Source of the DNA: Pseudomonas sp. ATCC 13867
GTDB taxonomy: Bacteria; Pseudomonadota; Gammaproteobacteria; Pseudomonadales; Pseudomonadaceae
Length of the DNA stretch: 64,000 nucleotides
Reading direction: 5' to 3'
Assembly: GCF_000349845.1 (NCBI RefSeq)
Contig: NC_020829.1
Location: 2,983,001-3,047,000, forward strand
Part shown: positions 1 through 7,813 of the stretch, piece after piece
Layout of the letters: each line of letters opens with the position of its first letter
Position numbering within the stretch: the stretch's first letter is position 1
Made by a program: the position numbers and the translations under genes
Notes under the pieces: generated by a model
Told to the model about the DNA's origin: nothing
Seen by the model: only the letters and a program-made list of their open reading frames with translations
Databases searched by the model: none

Positions 1-866
1 GAGACCAATCCCGCATCACGCAGGCGACTGCCGGCAGCGTAAATATCGAACGCCACATGCCCTTGCGGGCACTGGCTGATCGCCGCCAGCACCACACCGC
101 GCGCATGGGCATCGCGCAGCACGGCCAGCAACTCCTCGTTGTCCGACGGACCGGTGCCGCTGCCATAGCACTCCAGCAGCAGCGCCTGTACACCGCTACC
201 CAGCAATGCGCGCAGGTGCTCGGCGCGCAGGCCGGGAAACAGCGGCAGCACCGCGAGGTTCACCGGCTGGCGTGGCTGGCGGTAGTCCAGTGCCACGGGG
301 ATCGACTCGGCGCGCTCGCCATGACGCTCGCGCGGCAGCACGGCGAAGGCGTCGAAAGCCTCGCTGCGCAGCTTGGTGACGCGGGCGCCGTGCATCAGGT
401 CGCCGTTGAAGTACAGCCAGACGCCCGGCTGCACGCCGGACTCCAGCGCCTTCAAGGCACCCAGCAGATTGGCCGGGGCATCGCTGCCCGGTGCGCCCAT
501 CGGCTGCATGGAACCGGTGAGAACGACAGGCACCTCAAGACCGAGCAGCAGGAAGGACAGCGCGGCGGCGCTGTAGGCCAGGGTGTCGGTGCCGTGCAGC
601 ACCAGCACGCCGTCATGACCGCCCTGCTCCACCGCGTCGACGATGGCGTCGCGCATGGCCAGCCAGTTGGCCTGGGTCATGTTGGCGCTGTCGAGCAGCG
701 GTTGCAGCTCGGCGAAGGACCAGTCGAGGCGAATCTCGCCGTGGCCTTGCAGTTGTTCGCGCATGCGCGCTTCGAAACCGCCAGCCGGTGCCAGGCCTTC
801 GGCGGTCTGCAGCATGCCGATAGTGCCGCCGGTATAGAGGACGAAGAGGTTCTTCACGCGACGCAT
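1..866 (-). CDS. ansA: L-asparaginase, type I-like (3' end outside window)
   Basis: Hydrolyses L-asparagine to aspartate and ammonia. The visible 288 codons begin MRRVKNLFVLYTGGTIGM, where TGGTIG is the N-terminal asparaginase signature containing the first catalytic threonine. The second active-site segment reads VLHGTDTLAYSAAAL (HGTDT with Thr and Asp). No signal peptide is visible, so it should be cytoplasmic (type I). The C-terminus is cut off by the window edge. The start is the ATG at 866; no earlier in-frame start gives a better N-terminus, although the ribosome binding site is weak. It lies downstream of a sodium:alanine/glycine symporter on the same strand, an arrangement I recall for PA2252-PA2253 in P. 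aeruginosa, which suggests amino-acid scavenging. Confidence 0.9.
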   Translation of the reverse strand, partial: MRRVKNLFVLYTGGTIGMLQTAEGLAPAGGFEARMREQLQGHGEIRLDWSFAELQPLLDSANMTQANWLAMRDAIVDAVEQGGHDGVLVLHGTDTLAYSAAALSFLLLGLEVPVVLTGSMQPMGAPGSDAPANLLGALKALESGVQPGVWLYFNGDLMHGARVTKLRSEAFDAFAVLPRERHGERAESIPVALDYRQPRQPVNLAVLPLFPGLRAEHLRALLGSGVQALLLECYGSGTGPSDNEELLAVLRDAHARGVVLAAISQCPQGHVAFDIYAAGSRLRDAGLV

Positions 867-902
867 GCCAGTGCTCTTGTAGGAAAGTTCACAGGATAAA
901 CC

Positions 903-930
903 GCGAGGCCGGGAGAAGTCCCGGCCTCGC
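903..930. terminator. Stem-loop between symporter and asparaginase genes
   Basis: There is a perfect inverted repeat with 12-bp arms (GCGAGGCCGGGA / TCCCGGCCTCGC) and a 4-nt loop. It lies between the stop of the symporter and the start of the asparaginase gene. No T-run follows on the minus strand, so it may be an mRNA-stabilising or attenuating hairpin rather than a classical intrinsic terminator. Confidence 0.55.
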
Positions 931-952
931 GTATCAGACCAAAGTCAGCGCA

Positions 953-2395
953 TCAGCCCTGGACCGGCAGGCTGCCGTGGGCCGGAGCGGTGGCGTTGAT
1001 CTTGTGAGCATCGCGCCAGGCATCGTGGTCGATGTCCAGGTCGGCGAACTTGCTGGCGTCGAACACCGGGCGCTCGATGCCGGCGCGGCGCTGCTCGTCG
1101 TAGTCGCGCATCACCCGCAGGCCGGTCTTGATCAGCATGGCCAGGGCCACCAGGTTGACGAAGGCCAGGCAGGTCATGGTGATGTCGGCGAAGGCGAAGA
1201 CGGTGCCCAGGTTCTGCATCGAGCCCCAGAGGATCAGGCCCAGCACCAGAACGCGGAAGGCGATCAGCGCGGAGCGGCTGCGGCCGACGATGAACTGCAG
1301 GGCGTTCTCGCCGAGGTAGTAGTTGTAGGTGATGCAGGTGAACACGAACAGCGACAGCGCGACGCTGACGAAGATGCGGCCCCAGTCACCGACCACGGCG
1401 GCCAGCGAGTTCTGGGTCAGGGTGATGCCGTCGCCTTCGAGGCCGGGGGTGTAGAAGCCCGAGAGCAGGATCAGCAGCGCGGTGCAGGTGCAGATGACGA
1501 AGGTGTCGAGGAACACGCTGAACGCCTGGACCACGCCCTGGGACGCCGGGTGACGCACGGCGGCGACGGCGGCCACGTTCGGCGCACTGCCCAGGCCCGC
1601 TTCGTTGGCGAACACGCCACGCTTCACGCCCATGACGATGGCGCTGCCCAGGAGGCCCGCGAAAGCCGGCTCCAGGCCGAAGGCGCTCTTGACGATGGTG
1701 GCCAGCATGCCCGGCACCAGTTCGATCTGGGTGACGATCACGTACAGGGTCACGGCGATGTAGGCCAGGGTCTTGACCGGCACCAGTAGGTCGGAGACCG
1801 CAGCGATGCGCTGGATGCCGCCGAAGAACACGATGGCCAGCAGCACGGCCAGGGCGATGCCGGAGTACAGGACCGGGATGTCGAAGGCATTCTGCAGCGA
1901 GTGGGTCACGGTGAAGGCTTGCAGGCCGTTGAAGGCGAAGCCGTAGGTAACCAGCAGCAGGACCGCGAAGGTCAGCGCCATCCAGCGCAGCTTCAGGCCG
2001 TGCTGGATGTAGTAGGCCGGGCCGCCGCGATACAGGCCGTTGCCGTCGCTGCGCTTGTAGACCTGGGCCAGGGTGCACTCGAAGAAGCTGCTGGACATGC
2101 CCACCAGCGCGGTGACCCACATCCAGAACACGGCACCCGGACCGCCGAGGGTCACGGCGATGCCGACACCGGCGATGTTACCGGCGCCCACGCGACCGGC
2201 GAGACTCAGCATCAGCGCCTGGAACGAGCTCAGCTGGCCGGCCTGGCCGCGGATCGATTCCTTGAACACGCCGAACATGTGGCCGAAATGGCGGAACTGG
2301 ACGAAGCGGGAGCGGATGGTGAAGTACGCACCGAGTCCTACGATGAGGACGATGAGGACTTTCCCGGAGAGGAAATCGTTGATCGCGTCGAGCAT
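953..2395 (-). CDS. AGCS-family alanine/glycine:sodium symporter
   Basis: An inner-membrane symporter of 480 aa, the usual family length, that imports small neutral amino acids with Na+. Family hallmarks are GRVGAGNIAGVG near residue 67, GGPGAVFWMW just after it, and NEAGLGSAPN in the middle. Hydrophobic segments run through the whole protein up to about residue 430, with a hydrophilic tail. It is upstream of the asparaginase gene on the same strand and divergent from an XRE-type regulator, so local control by that regulator is plausible. The exact substrate cannot be read from the sequence. Confidence 0.93.
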   Translation of the reverse strand: MLDAINDFLSGKVLIVLIVGLGAYFTIRSRFVQFRHFGHMFGVFKESIRGQAGQLSSFQALMLSLAGRVGAGNIAGVGIAVTLGGPGAVFWMWVTALVGMSSSFFECTLAQVYKRSDGNGLYRGGPAYYIQHGLKLRWMALTFAVLLLVTYGFAFNGLQAFTVTHSLQNAFDIPVLYSGIALAVLLAIVFFGGIQRIAAVSDLLVPVKTLAYIAVTLYVIVTQIELVPGMLATIVKSAFGLEPAFAGLLGSAIVMGVKRGVFANEAGLGSAPNVAAVAAVRHPASQGVVQAFSVFLDTFVICTCTALLILLSGFYTPGLEGDGITLTQNSLAAVVGDWGRIFVSVALSLFVFTCITYNYYLGENALQFIVGRSRSALIAFRVLVLGLILWGSMQNLGTVFAFADITMTCLAFVNLVALAMLIKTGLRVMRDYDEQRRAGIERPVFDASKFADLDIDHDAWRDAHKINATAPAHGSLPVQG

Positions 2396-2517
2396 GTGCT
2401 GGGGCCTCGATTGTTATTGTGGGAGCACGGGCCTGGGGCTGGCCCGCTCACTGGGGCGCATGGTTGCGCCCGAAGCCTCCCGAAACAATTTCGCGGCTTG
2501 CTACGAATTGATGCTAC

Positions 2518-2538
2518 CTGACGCTATAATTGCGTCAG
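2518..2538 (+). promoter_or_regulatory. Candidate operator overlapping a consensus -10 box
   Basis: A perfect inverted repeat, CTGACGC / GCGTCAG, flanks TATAATT; the sigma-70 consensus TATAAT is at 2525-2530. No good -35 is visible at 17 bp. A protein bound here would block RNA polymerase for the regulator gene starting at 2563, which suggests autorepression. The neighbouring divergent symporter promoter could also be affected. Confidence 0.6.
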
Positions 2539-2562
2539 TCGCATCACCTGGACCTGGCACGA

Positions 2563-3381
2563 ATGTCCGAAAATCTCGGCCCCAACCTCAAGCTGCTTTG
2601 CGCTCATTACCGCTCTATCTCGGAGGTTTGCCGCAAGCTTTCGATCAACCGCGCGCAGTTCAACAAGTACCTCGGCGGGCAGAGCCAGCCCACGGCGTAC
2701 AACCTCAAGCGCATCGGCGATTTCTTCGGCGTCGAGGACTACGAGCTGCAATTGCCGCCGGAGCAGTTCGCCCGCCTGATCGGTGCGCGCGGCACTTCGC
2801 CGGCCAACGCCCAACGCGACGACCCACTGCTGGAGATGCTCCGCCCGCTGCGCGAGCACGCGGGCAACCTGTCGCGCTATTGCGGCTACTACTTCGAGTA
2901 TTCGAACTGCATGTCGGTGCCCGGCTCGATCCTGTTGTCGCTGGTGCACCTGTATGAAGAGGACGGCAACTTCCTTTTCGAGCGCCAGGAACGCCAGGAG
3001 CGCTCCAGCAGCACCGATGTGCAGGCCGAGGACTGGGTGCGCTGCCGCTACCTGGGCGCGGCCTTCCAACTGCAGGACCGGGTGTTCCTGATGGACTACG
3101 AATCGATCACGGTCAACGAAATGAGCCAGACCATCCTGATCCCCAGCTTCAAGAGCCGCATCACCCGCCTCAACGGCCTGAAGACCGGCGTTTCCAGCGG
3201 CGACCGGCGCACCCCGGCCTGCACCCGCGTGGTCTGGGAATACCTCGGGCCGGAGATCAACCGCATCAGCGCCTACCGCCAGGTGAAGCTGTACCAGCCG
3301 GACGATCCGCGCATCGACGACGACGTGCGCCAGCGCCTGCAGGTCGGGCCGATCCGACACGGGCTGTTCGAGATCGAGTAG
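2563..3381 (+). CDS. XRE-type helix-turn-helix transcriptional regulator
   Basis: A 272-aa protein with an N-terminal helix-turn-helix domain, residues about 8-60, containing SISEVCRKLSINRAQFNKYL and then GGQSQPTAYNLKRIGDFF. The remaining ~200 residues match no domain I can name and probably sense a ligand or mediate oligomerisation. I chose the ATG at 2563. A TTG 33 bp upstream is also open, but it would overlap the -10 box at 2525-2530. The gene is divergent from the sodium:amino-acid symporter, so control of amino-acid uptake is a reasonable inference that nothing in the sequence proves. Confidence 0.85.
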   Translation: MSENLGPNLKLLCAHYRSISEVCRKLSINRAQFNKYLGGQSQPTAYNLKRIGDFFGVEDYELQLPPEQFARLIGARGTSPANAQRDDPLLEMLRPLREHAGNLSRYCGYYFEYSNCMSVPGSILLSLVHLYEEDGNFLFERQERQERSSSTDVQAEDWVRCRYLGAAFQLQDRVFLMDYESITVNEMSQTILIPSFKSRITRLNGLKTGVSSGDRRTPACTRVVWEYLGPEINRISAYRQVKLYQPDDPRIDDDVRQRLQVGPIRHGLFEIE

Positions 3382-3393
3382 CAAGGGCTCTTC

Positions 3394-3486
3394 GTAGGAG
3401 CGAGCTTGCTCGCGAACCGTTCAGCACTGGAGCCACCCGAGAATCCGTTCGCGAGCAAGGACTGGGCGTCCCCCTCGGTCCTACAG
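3394..3486. repeat. Paired REP element (degenerate second half)
   Basis: GTAGGAGCGAGCTTGCTCGCGAAC at the left is mirrored by a degenerate inverted copy (TTCGCGAGCAAGG ... TCCTACAG) at the right. This is the Pseudomonas REP/BIME layout, placed between two convergent genes. Confidence 0.85.
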
Positions 3487-3502
3487 GAAAAGCGCGCGAG
3501 CG

Positions 3503-4387
3503 TTATTTCCTCCGGCTCTGCAACCACGCCGCCGCCAGCCCGCTGCCACAGATCACCGCGATGCCCAGCAGCGCCGACGGCTCCGGCGTATGGCCGAAGA
3601 TCACGAAGCCCAGCAGCCCGGCGAAGACGATCTGGCAGTAGCTGAACGGCGCCAGCAGTGCCGGCGCGGCATGCTTGAACGCCTGGGTCAGGAACAGGTG
3701 CGCGGTCATCCCGCAGGTGCCCAGGGCCAGCATCATCAGGCCATGCACCAGCCCCGGCCATTGCCAGAAGAACGGCACCAGCGCGCTGACGATCAGGGTG
3801 TTGCACAGCCCGGCGAAGAAGTTGCTGGTGGTCGGGCTGTCCACCTGGCTGAGCTTGCGGGTCAGCAACTGATAGAAGCTGAAGCACAGCGCCGAGCCGA
3901 ACGGCAGCAGCACCGCCGGGGTGAACAGGTCGCCGCCGGGGTGGACGATGATCAGCACGCCAACGAAGCCGACGATCACCGCCGCCCATTGCCCCAGGCT
4001 CACCCTCTCGCCCAGCAGCGGCACCGACAGCGCCGTCACCAGCAATGGCGCGAGGAAGTTCACCGAGGTCGCCTCGGCCAGCGGGATGTACTGCAGGCCG
4101 GTGGTGAACAGGAAACTGGTGCCCAGTAGGCACAGGGCGCGGGCCGTCTGCAGGAGCGGGTGGCGGGTACGCAGCACGGCCAGGCCGGCGCGCGGCAGGA
4201 AGATGCCCGCCATCAGCAGCGTGTGCACCACATAGCGCGCCCACACCACCATGACGATGGGGTAGATGCTCGCCAGGTATTTCGACAGCGCGTCGTGGCT
4301 GGAGAACAGGAAAGTCGCCAGGACGATGAGCAGGATGCCCTTGAAGGGCTGGTGGACGCCGGACAACGGCGATTGGCTGGTACTCAT
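3503..4387 (-). CDS. DMT superfamily (EamA) transporter
   Basis: A 294-aa inner-membrane protein with about ten hydrophobic segments in two EamA repeats, roughly residues 15-145 and 155-290. The N-terminus reads GILLIVLATFLFSSHDALSK, and LAEATSVNFLAPLLVTALS is the typical end of an EamA unit. Family members export amino acids or other small metabolites; the substrate cannot be assigned. The gene stands alone, convergent with the XRE regulator and separated from it by a REP pair. The start ATG at 4387 gives a short polar N-terminus followed directly by the first membrane helix. Confidence 0.88.
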   Translation of the reverse strand: MSTSQSPLSGVHQPFKGILLIVLATFLFSSHDALSKYLASIYPIVMVVWARYVVHTLLMAGIFLPRAGLAVLRTRHPLLQTARALCLLGTSFLFTTGLQYIPLAEATSVNFLAPLLVTALSVPLLGERVSLGQWAAVIVGFVGVLIIVHPGGDLFTPAVLLPFGSALCFSFYQLLTRKLSQVDSPTTSNFFAGLCNTLIVSALVPFFWQWPGLVHGLMMLALGTCGMTAHLFLTQAFKHAAPALLAPFSYCQIVFAGLLGFVIFGHTPEPSALLGIAVICGSGLAAAWLQSRRK

Positions 4388-4876
4388 CGGGTCACGGAAT
4401 CAGAGGGCGGAACGGGCAGCGGGCGGAGCACGACAGCCTACCAAGAAGCGCCGGGGAAACAACCTGCCCCTCGGCTGCGGCAAGACCTCGCGGGCCCGCT
4501 GCGGGGTTGCTGGCTCGGCGCTGCTGAATCTTCCAACCGGCTCGTTCGAAGAATGCCTGTCGTTGCCGTGGTACACCGCCCGTGGGAGCAACTGTCTTCC
4601 ATCGAGGAAATCCGTACCAGCGTTTTCCCCTCTCCCCCTGGGAGACGACTGCATGGATGCAGGAGGTAGAGCGACGCAGGATGCCAAGCCGAGGATTAGG
4701 GTGAAAGCCGCCCCGAGCGCGGATATATCTCGTACAAGCGGACTTTGTCCGCGAACAGCCAGCCTTGCGCACGAGCATCGCGGAGAAGCTCCGTTCCTAC
4801 GAAAAGCAACGCCCCGTGCGGAACCACTCCCCATGAAAAGCCTCGGCATGCCGGGGCCCTGAACGGATGCCGCGCT
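4388..4876. other. Gene-free intergenic stretch carrying a dispersed repeat
   Basis: The 489 bp between the DMT transporter and the PilT-like ATPase contain no convincing gene. The right half holds a copy of a dispersed repeat (4625-4753) plus a degenerate REP-like segment up to about 4800. The left half shows nothing recognisable. Confidence 0.7.
4625..4753 (-). repeat. Dispersed intergenic repeat, copy 1
   Basis: Read on the minus strand, this segment matches 17035-17210 and 23201-23373. Shared blocks are GCGGACAAAGTCC, CGAGATATAT, GCGCTCGGGG, CCTCGGCTT, CTGCGTCGCTCTACCTCC and GCATCCATGCAGTCGTCTCC. Reading frames through it are open by chance but are not conserved as a protein. Confidence 0.85.
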
Positions 4877-6091
4877 TTATTGCCCGACCGGCTTGCCTTC
4901 CGCGTCCTCGGCCTCGATTTCTTCCAGCGCCAGCTCCAGCCCCCAATTGGACGCCTCCAGCACCGGGGCAGGCGCCGCGACGGGCGCCGGTGCCGGGCTG
5001 GCGGCGACGGAGTGGGTCGTCATCGCCGGGTTGTCCTTGTAGAGCTTGAGCTTCAGGCGCAGGTTGTTCGCCGAGTCGGCGTTCTTCACCGCCTCGTCCT
5101 CGGTGATCGCCCCTTCCACGGCGAGGTCGAACAGCGCCTGGTCGAAGGTCTGCATGCCCAGCGCGCGGGACTTGTCCATGATCTCCTTGATCGAATTGAA
5201 GTCGCCGCGCTTGATGATATCGCTGATGGTCGCCGTGCCCAGCAGCACCTCCACTGCGGCGCGACGCTTGCCGTCCTGGGTTCGCACCAGGCGCTGGGAG
5301 ACGAAGGCCTTGAGGTTGTTGCCCAGGTCGTTGAGCAACTGCGGCCGGCGCTCCTCGGGGAAGAAGTTGATGATGCGGTCCAGCGCCTGGTTGGCGTTGT
5401 TGGCATGCAGGGTGGAGATCGCCAGGTGACCGGTGTCGGCGAAGGCCAGGGCGTGCTCCATCGTCTCGCGGTCGCGGATCTCGCCGATCAGGATCACGTC
5501 CGGCGCCTGGCGCAGGGTGTTCTTCAGCGCGGCGTGGAAGCTGCGGGTGTCCACGCCCACCTCGCGCTGGTTGATGATCGACTTGCGGTGCCGGTGCACG
5601 TACTCGATGGGGTCTTCGATGGTGATGATATGGCCGCCGCTGTTGCGGTTGCGGTGGTCGATCAGCGCCGCCAGGGAGGTGGACTTGCCCGAGCCGGTGC
5701 CGCCGACGAAGAGCACCAGGCCGCGCTTCTCCATCACCACCTTGAGCAGCACGTCCGGCAGTTTCAGGTCGGCGAACAGTGGGATGTCCAGCTTGATGTT
5801 GCGCGCCACGATGGAGACTTCGTTGCGCTGCTTGAACAGGTTGATGCGGAAACGACCCACGCCCTGCAGCGAAATGGCCAGGTTCATCTCCAGTTCGCGC
5901 TCAAATTCGGCGCGCTGCTCCTCGTCCATCAGGCTGTAGCCGATGCGCGCCACGTCGCCGGCCTTGAGCGGATCGTTGGACAGCGGCTTGAGTACGCCGT
6001 TGAACTTGGCGCAAGGCGGCGCACCGGTGGAAAGATAGAGGTCGGAACCATCCTGGGTGGCCAGGATCTTCAGCATCGACTGGATATCCAT
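4877..6091 (-). CDS. PilT/PilU-like type IV pilus retraction ATPase
   Basis: A 404-aa secretion/pilus motor ATPase. Visible motifs are Walker A GGTGSGKST, the Asp box IIGEIRD-like segment DVILIGEIRDRETMEHAL, the His-box STLHANNANQALDRIINFF and the family sequence LRQAPDVILIGE. The N-terminus DIQSMLKILATQDGSDLYL fits the PilT/PilU fold. After about residue 345 comes a ~60-residue Ala/Pro-rich then acidic tail that I do not recall in standard PilT or PilU. I took the ATG at 6091 rather than an in-frame TTG 21 bp upstream. No pilus genes are nearby, so this is an orphan motor, probably a third paralogue beside pilT and pilU elsewhere. Confidence 0.88.
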   Translation of the reverse strand: MDIQSMLKILATQDGSDLYLSTGAPPCAKFNGVLKPLSNDPLKAGDVARIGYSLMDEEQRAEFERELEMNLAISLQGVGRFRINLFKQRNEVSIVARNIKLDIPLFADLKLPDVLLKVVMEKRGLVLFVGGTGSGKSTSLAALIDHRNRNSGGHIITIEDPIEYVHRHRKSIINQREVGVDTRSFHAALKNTLRQAPDVILIGEIRDRETMEHALAFADTGHLAISTLHANNANQALDRIINFFPEERRPQLLNDLGNNLKAFVSQRLVRTQDGKRRAAVEVLLGTATISDIIKRGDFNSIKEIMDKSRALGMQTFDQALFDLAVEGAITEDEAVKNADSANNLRLKLKLYKDNPAMTTHSVAASPAPAPVAAPAPVLEASNWGLELALEEIEAEDAEGKPVGQ

Positions 6092-6278
6092 TAGAACTGC
6101 ATCCGTTCGCAAGGAAGAGAGGCGGACGCCGCTGGTTCAGCCGCGTCCTATAGGTAGGAATTTTCCGTCGACTCTAGGGAGCCGCCAGGTAGGGCACAAT
6201 GCCACCCACGGGAAAATGCGACGTACGTCACCGCTCCCGTACAATGCCCATCCCGCCTGACTTTCCGAGGTAATCCCG

Positions 6279-6557
6279 ATGCCCGTCGCTATGGCCCGTC
6301 ACATCCTGGTCAAGACCGCCGCCGAAGCCGAGCAGATCAAGCAGCGCCTGGTCCGTGGCGAGGATTTCGCCGCGCTGGCGCGCAAGCATTCCACCTGCGC
6401 TTCCGCCAAGCGCGGCGGCGACCTGGGGGAAGTGCGCCCGGGGCAGATGGTGCGCAGCATCGACCAGGTGATCTTCAAGAAACCGGTCGGCGTGCTGCAC
6501 GGCCCGGTGAAGAGCCAGTTCGGCTACCATCTGGTCGAAGTCTATTTCCGCGACTGA
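6279..6557 (+). CDS. ppiC: Parvulin-type peptidyl-prolyl isomerase
   Basis: A 92-aa single-domain parvulin that isomerises X-Pro bonds. The rotamase core is complete: ARHILVKTAAEAEQIKQRL at the start, GGDLGEVRPGQMV in the middle and FGYHLVEVYFRD at the end. There is no signal peptide, so it is cytoplasmic like E. coli PpiC (93 aa). A GAGG ribosome binding site lies about 8 bp before the ATG. It is 7 bp upstream of the YjbR gene, so the next two genes may be co-transcribed. Confidence 0.93.
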   Translation: MPVAMARHILVKTAAEAEQIKQRLVRGEDFAALARKHSTCASAKRGGDLGEVRPGQMVRSIDQVIFKKPVGVLHGPVKSQFGYHLVEVYFRD

Positions 6558-6564
6558 GCCCGGT

Positions 6565-6930
6565 ATGACCCCACAACAGATCGCCCGATTTTGCCTGCAA
6601 CTGCCCGGCGCCCGCGAAGACATCAAGTGGGGCAGCAACCGCGTGTTCTCGGTGGCCGGCAACAAGATGTTCGCCATCCTCGACTTTCTCGACGAAGGCG
6701 CCGGTGGCCTGGCCTTCAAGGTCGGCCCGGAGCTGTTCCTGGGCTATGTGGACCGCCCCAGCATCCGTCCGGCGCCCTATCTTGCGCGGGCCTTCTGGAT
6801 TGCCATGCAGCGTCCCTATCCGATGGGCGAAGCCGAACTGCGCGAAGCGCTGACCCGCTCGCACCAACTGGTGGTGGCCCGCCTGCCCAAGCGCCAGCGC
6901 CTGGGCCTGCTGCTGGACGACGTCTTGTGA
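6565..6930 (+). CDS. MmcQ/YjbR family protein
   Basis: A 121-aa YjbR/MmcQ fold protein, which has a CyaY-like double-wing DNA-binding architecture. Typical features are LPGAREDIKWGSNRVFSV near the N-terminus, GLAFKV in the centre and a C-terminal REALTRSHQLVVARLP segment matching the family ending. No specific function is known for the family. It starts 7 bp after ppiC, and its TGA overlaps the GTG of the next gene (GTGA), which indicates translational coupling. Confidence 0.88.
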   Translation: MTPQQIARFCLQLPGAREDIKWGSNRVFSVAGNKMFAILDFLDEGAGGLAFKVGPELFLGYVDRPSIRPAPYLARAFWIAMQRPYPMGEAELREALTRSHQLVVARLPKRQRLGLLLDDVL

Positions 6931-7481
6931 AGAGCTTCAACTGGGAAGGCCTCTGGCAGTTGCCGACTGCCAGTTGGGAATCGCTGCAACTGGGCGATGG
7001 CTGCGCGCAAAGCCAGTTGCGCGCCGTCGGCGAGGGCGGCGCCTCGTCCTATCAGTTGGAATACCAGTTGGACTGGGACGATGACTGGCGCCTGCGCGAG
7101 GCGCGCTTCGGCGTCGAGAACGAGCGTGGCGTACGCCAGTTGCACCTGCTGGCCGACGGCGAAGGCCATTGGCGCACCGCCGAAGGTGAAACGCTGAGCG
7201 CTCTGGACGGCTGCCTGGATATCGATATCTGGCCCACGCCGTTCACCAATACCTTCCCGATTCGCCGTCTGCGGCTCGCCGACGGCCAGCGTGCGGAGCT
7301 GGCCGTGGTCTACCTGGAGGCTCCGGCGCTGAAGCCGGTGCGCATGCGCCAGGGCTATACGCGGGTCGATGCGCGGCACTATCGCTACGAGAACCTTGAG
7401 GGTACGAACTTCCAGGCACTGCTGACGGTGGACGAGGATGGACTGGTGCTCGACTACCCGACGCTGTTCCGGCGGACCTGA
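6927..7481 (+). CDS. Putative glycolipid-binding (DUF1089) protein
   Basis: A 184-aa protein resembling the DUF1089 / putative glycolipid-binding family. It has GEGHWRT, LDGCLDIDIWPTPFTNTFPI and a C-terminal DEDGLVLDYPTLFRR, all typical of that family. The start is the GTG at 6927, which overlaps the stop of the YjbR gene by 4 bp. The cellular role is unknown, and the family name comes from structural similarity only. Confidence 0.85.
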   Translation: MKSFNWEGLWQLPTASWESLQLGDGCAQSQLRAVGEGGASSYQLEYQLDWDDDWRLREARFGVENERGVRQLHLLADGEGHWRTAEGETLSALDGCLDIDIWPTPFTNTFPIRRLRLADGQRAELAVVYLEAPALKPVRMRQGYTRVDARHYRYENLEGTNFQALLTVDEDGLVLDYPTLFRRT

Positions 7482-7813
7482 GGTCAATCGGCGTCCAACC
7501 GTTCGCGGTTTACGCCGATACCCCCGACCGATCGCCTATCCTCTCATCCAACCTGGGCAACCTGCCCTGCAGGAGCATTACCCCCCTCATGCACAGTCGC
7601 CTCCCTGTAGGAGCGAGCTTGCTCGCGAACCGCATAGCTACGGAGCAACCGGCTAGCACTACTGTTCGCGAGCAAGCTCGCTCCTGCAAGAGCAGCCCCA
7701 GGCAAGACCGTAACGCCCACAGCCCGTCAAGGTAGTTCGCGAGCGTACTTTCCTACACGCCGAGGCGAGTCCATCATGTCGTGCCCACCCGCCGTCCCGA
7801 TCTAAAGCTGCAC
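7482..7813. other. Intergenic region with REP elements and MFS leader
   Basis: A paired REP occupies 7607-7690, and a degenerate half-copy (TTCGCGAGCGTACTTTCCTAC) follows at about 7735-7755. No gene is visible. A GTG at 7781 is in frame with the following MFS gene but is a poor start compared with the ATG at 7814. Confidence 0.6.
7607..7690. repeat. Paired REP element
   Basis: GTAGGAGCGAGCTTGCTCGC and its near-perfect inverse GCGAGCAAGCTCGCTCCTGC are separated by about 35 bp. The pair sits between two genes that are both on the plus strand. Confidence 0.9.

Noticed and set aside
2396..2529. A glycine-type riboswitch in front of the sodium:amino-acid symporter.
   Set aside because: The leader is short, and I could not find the paired-aptamer core sequences; the inverted repeat there belongs to the regulator promoter.
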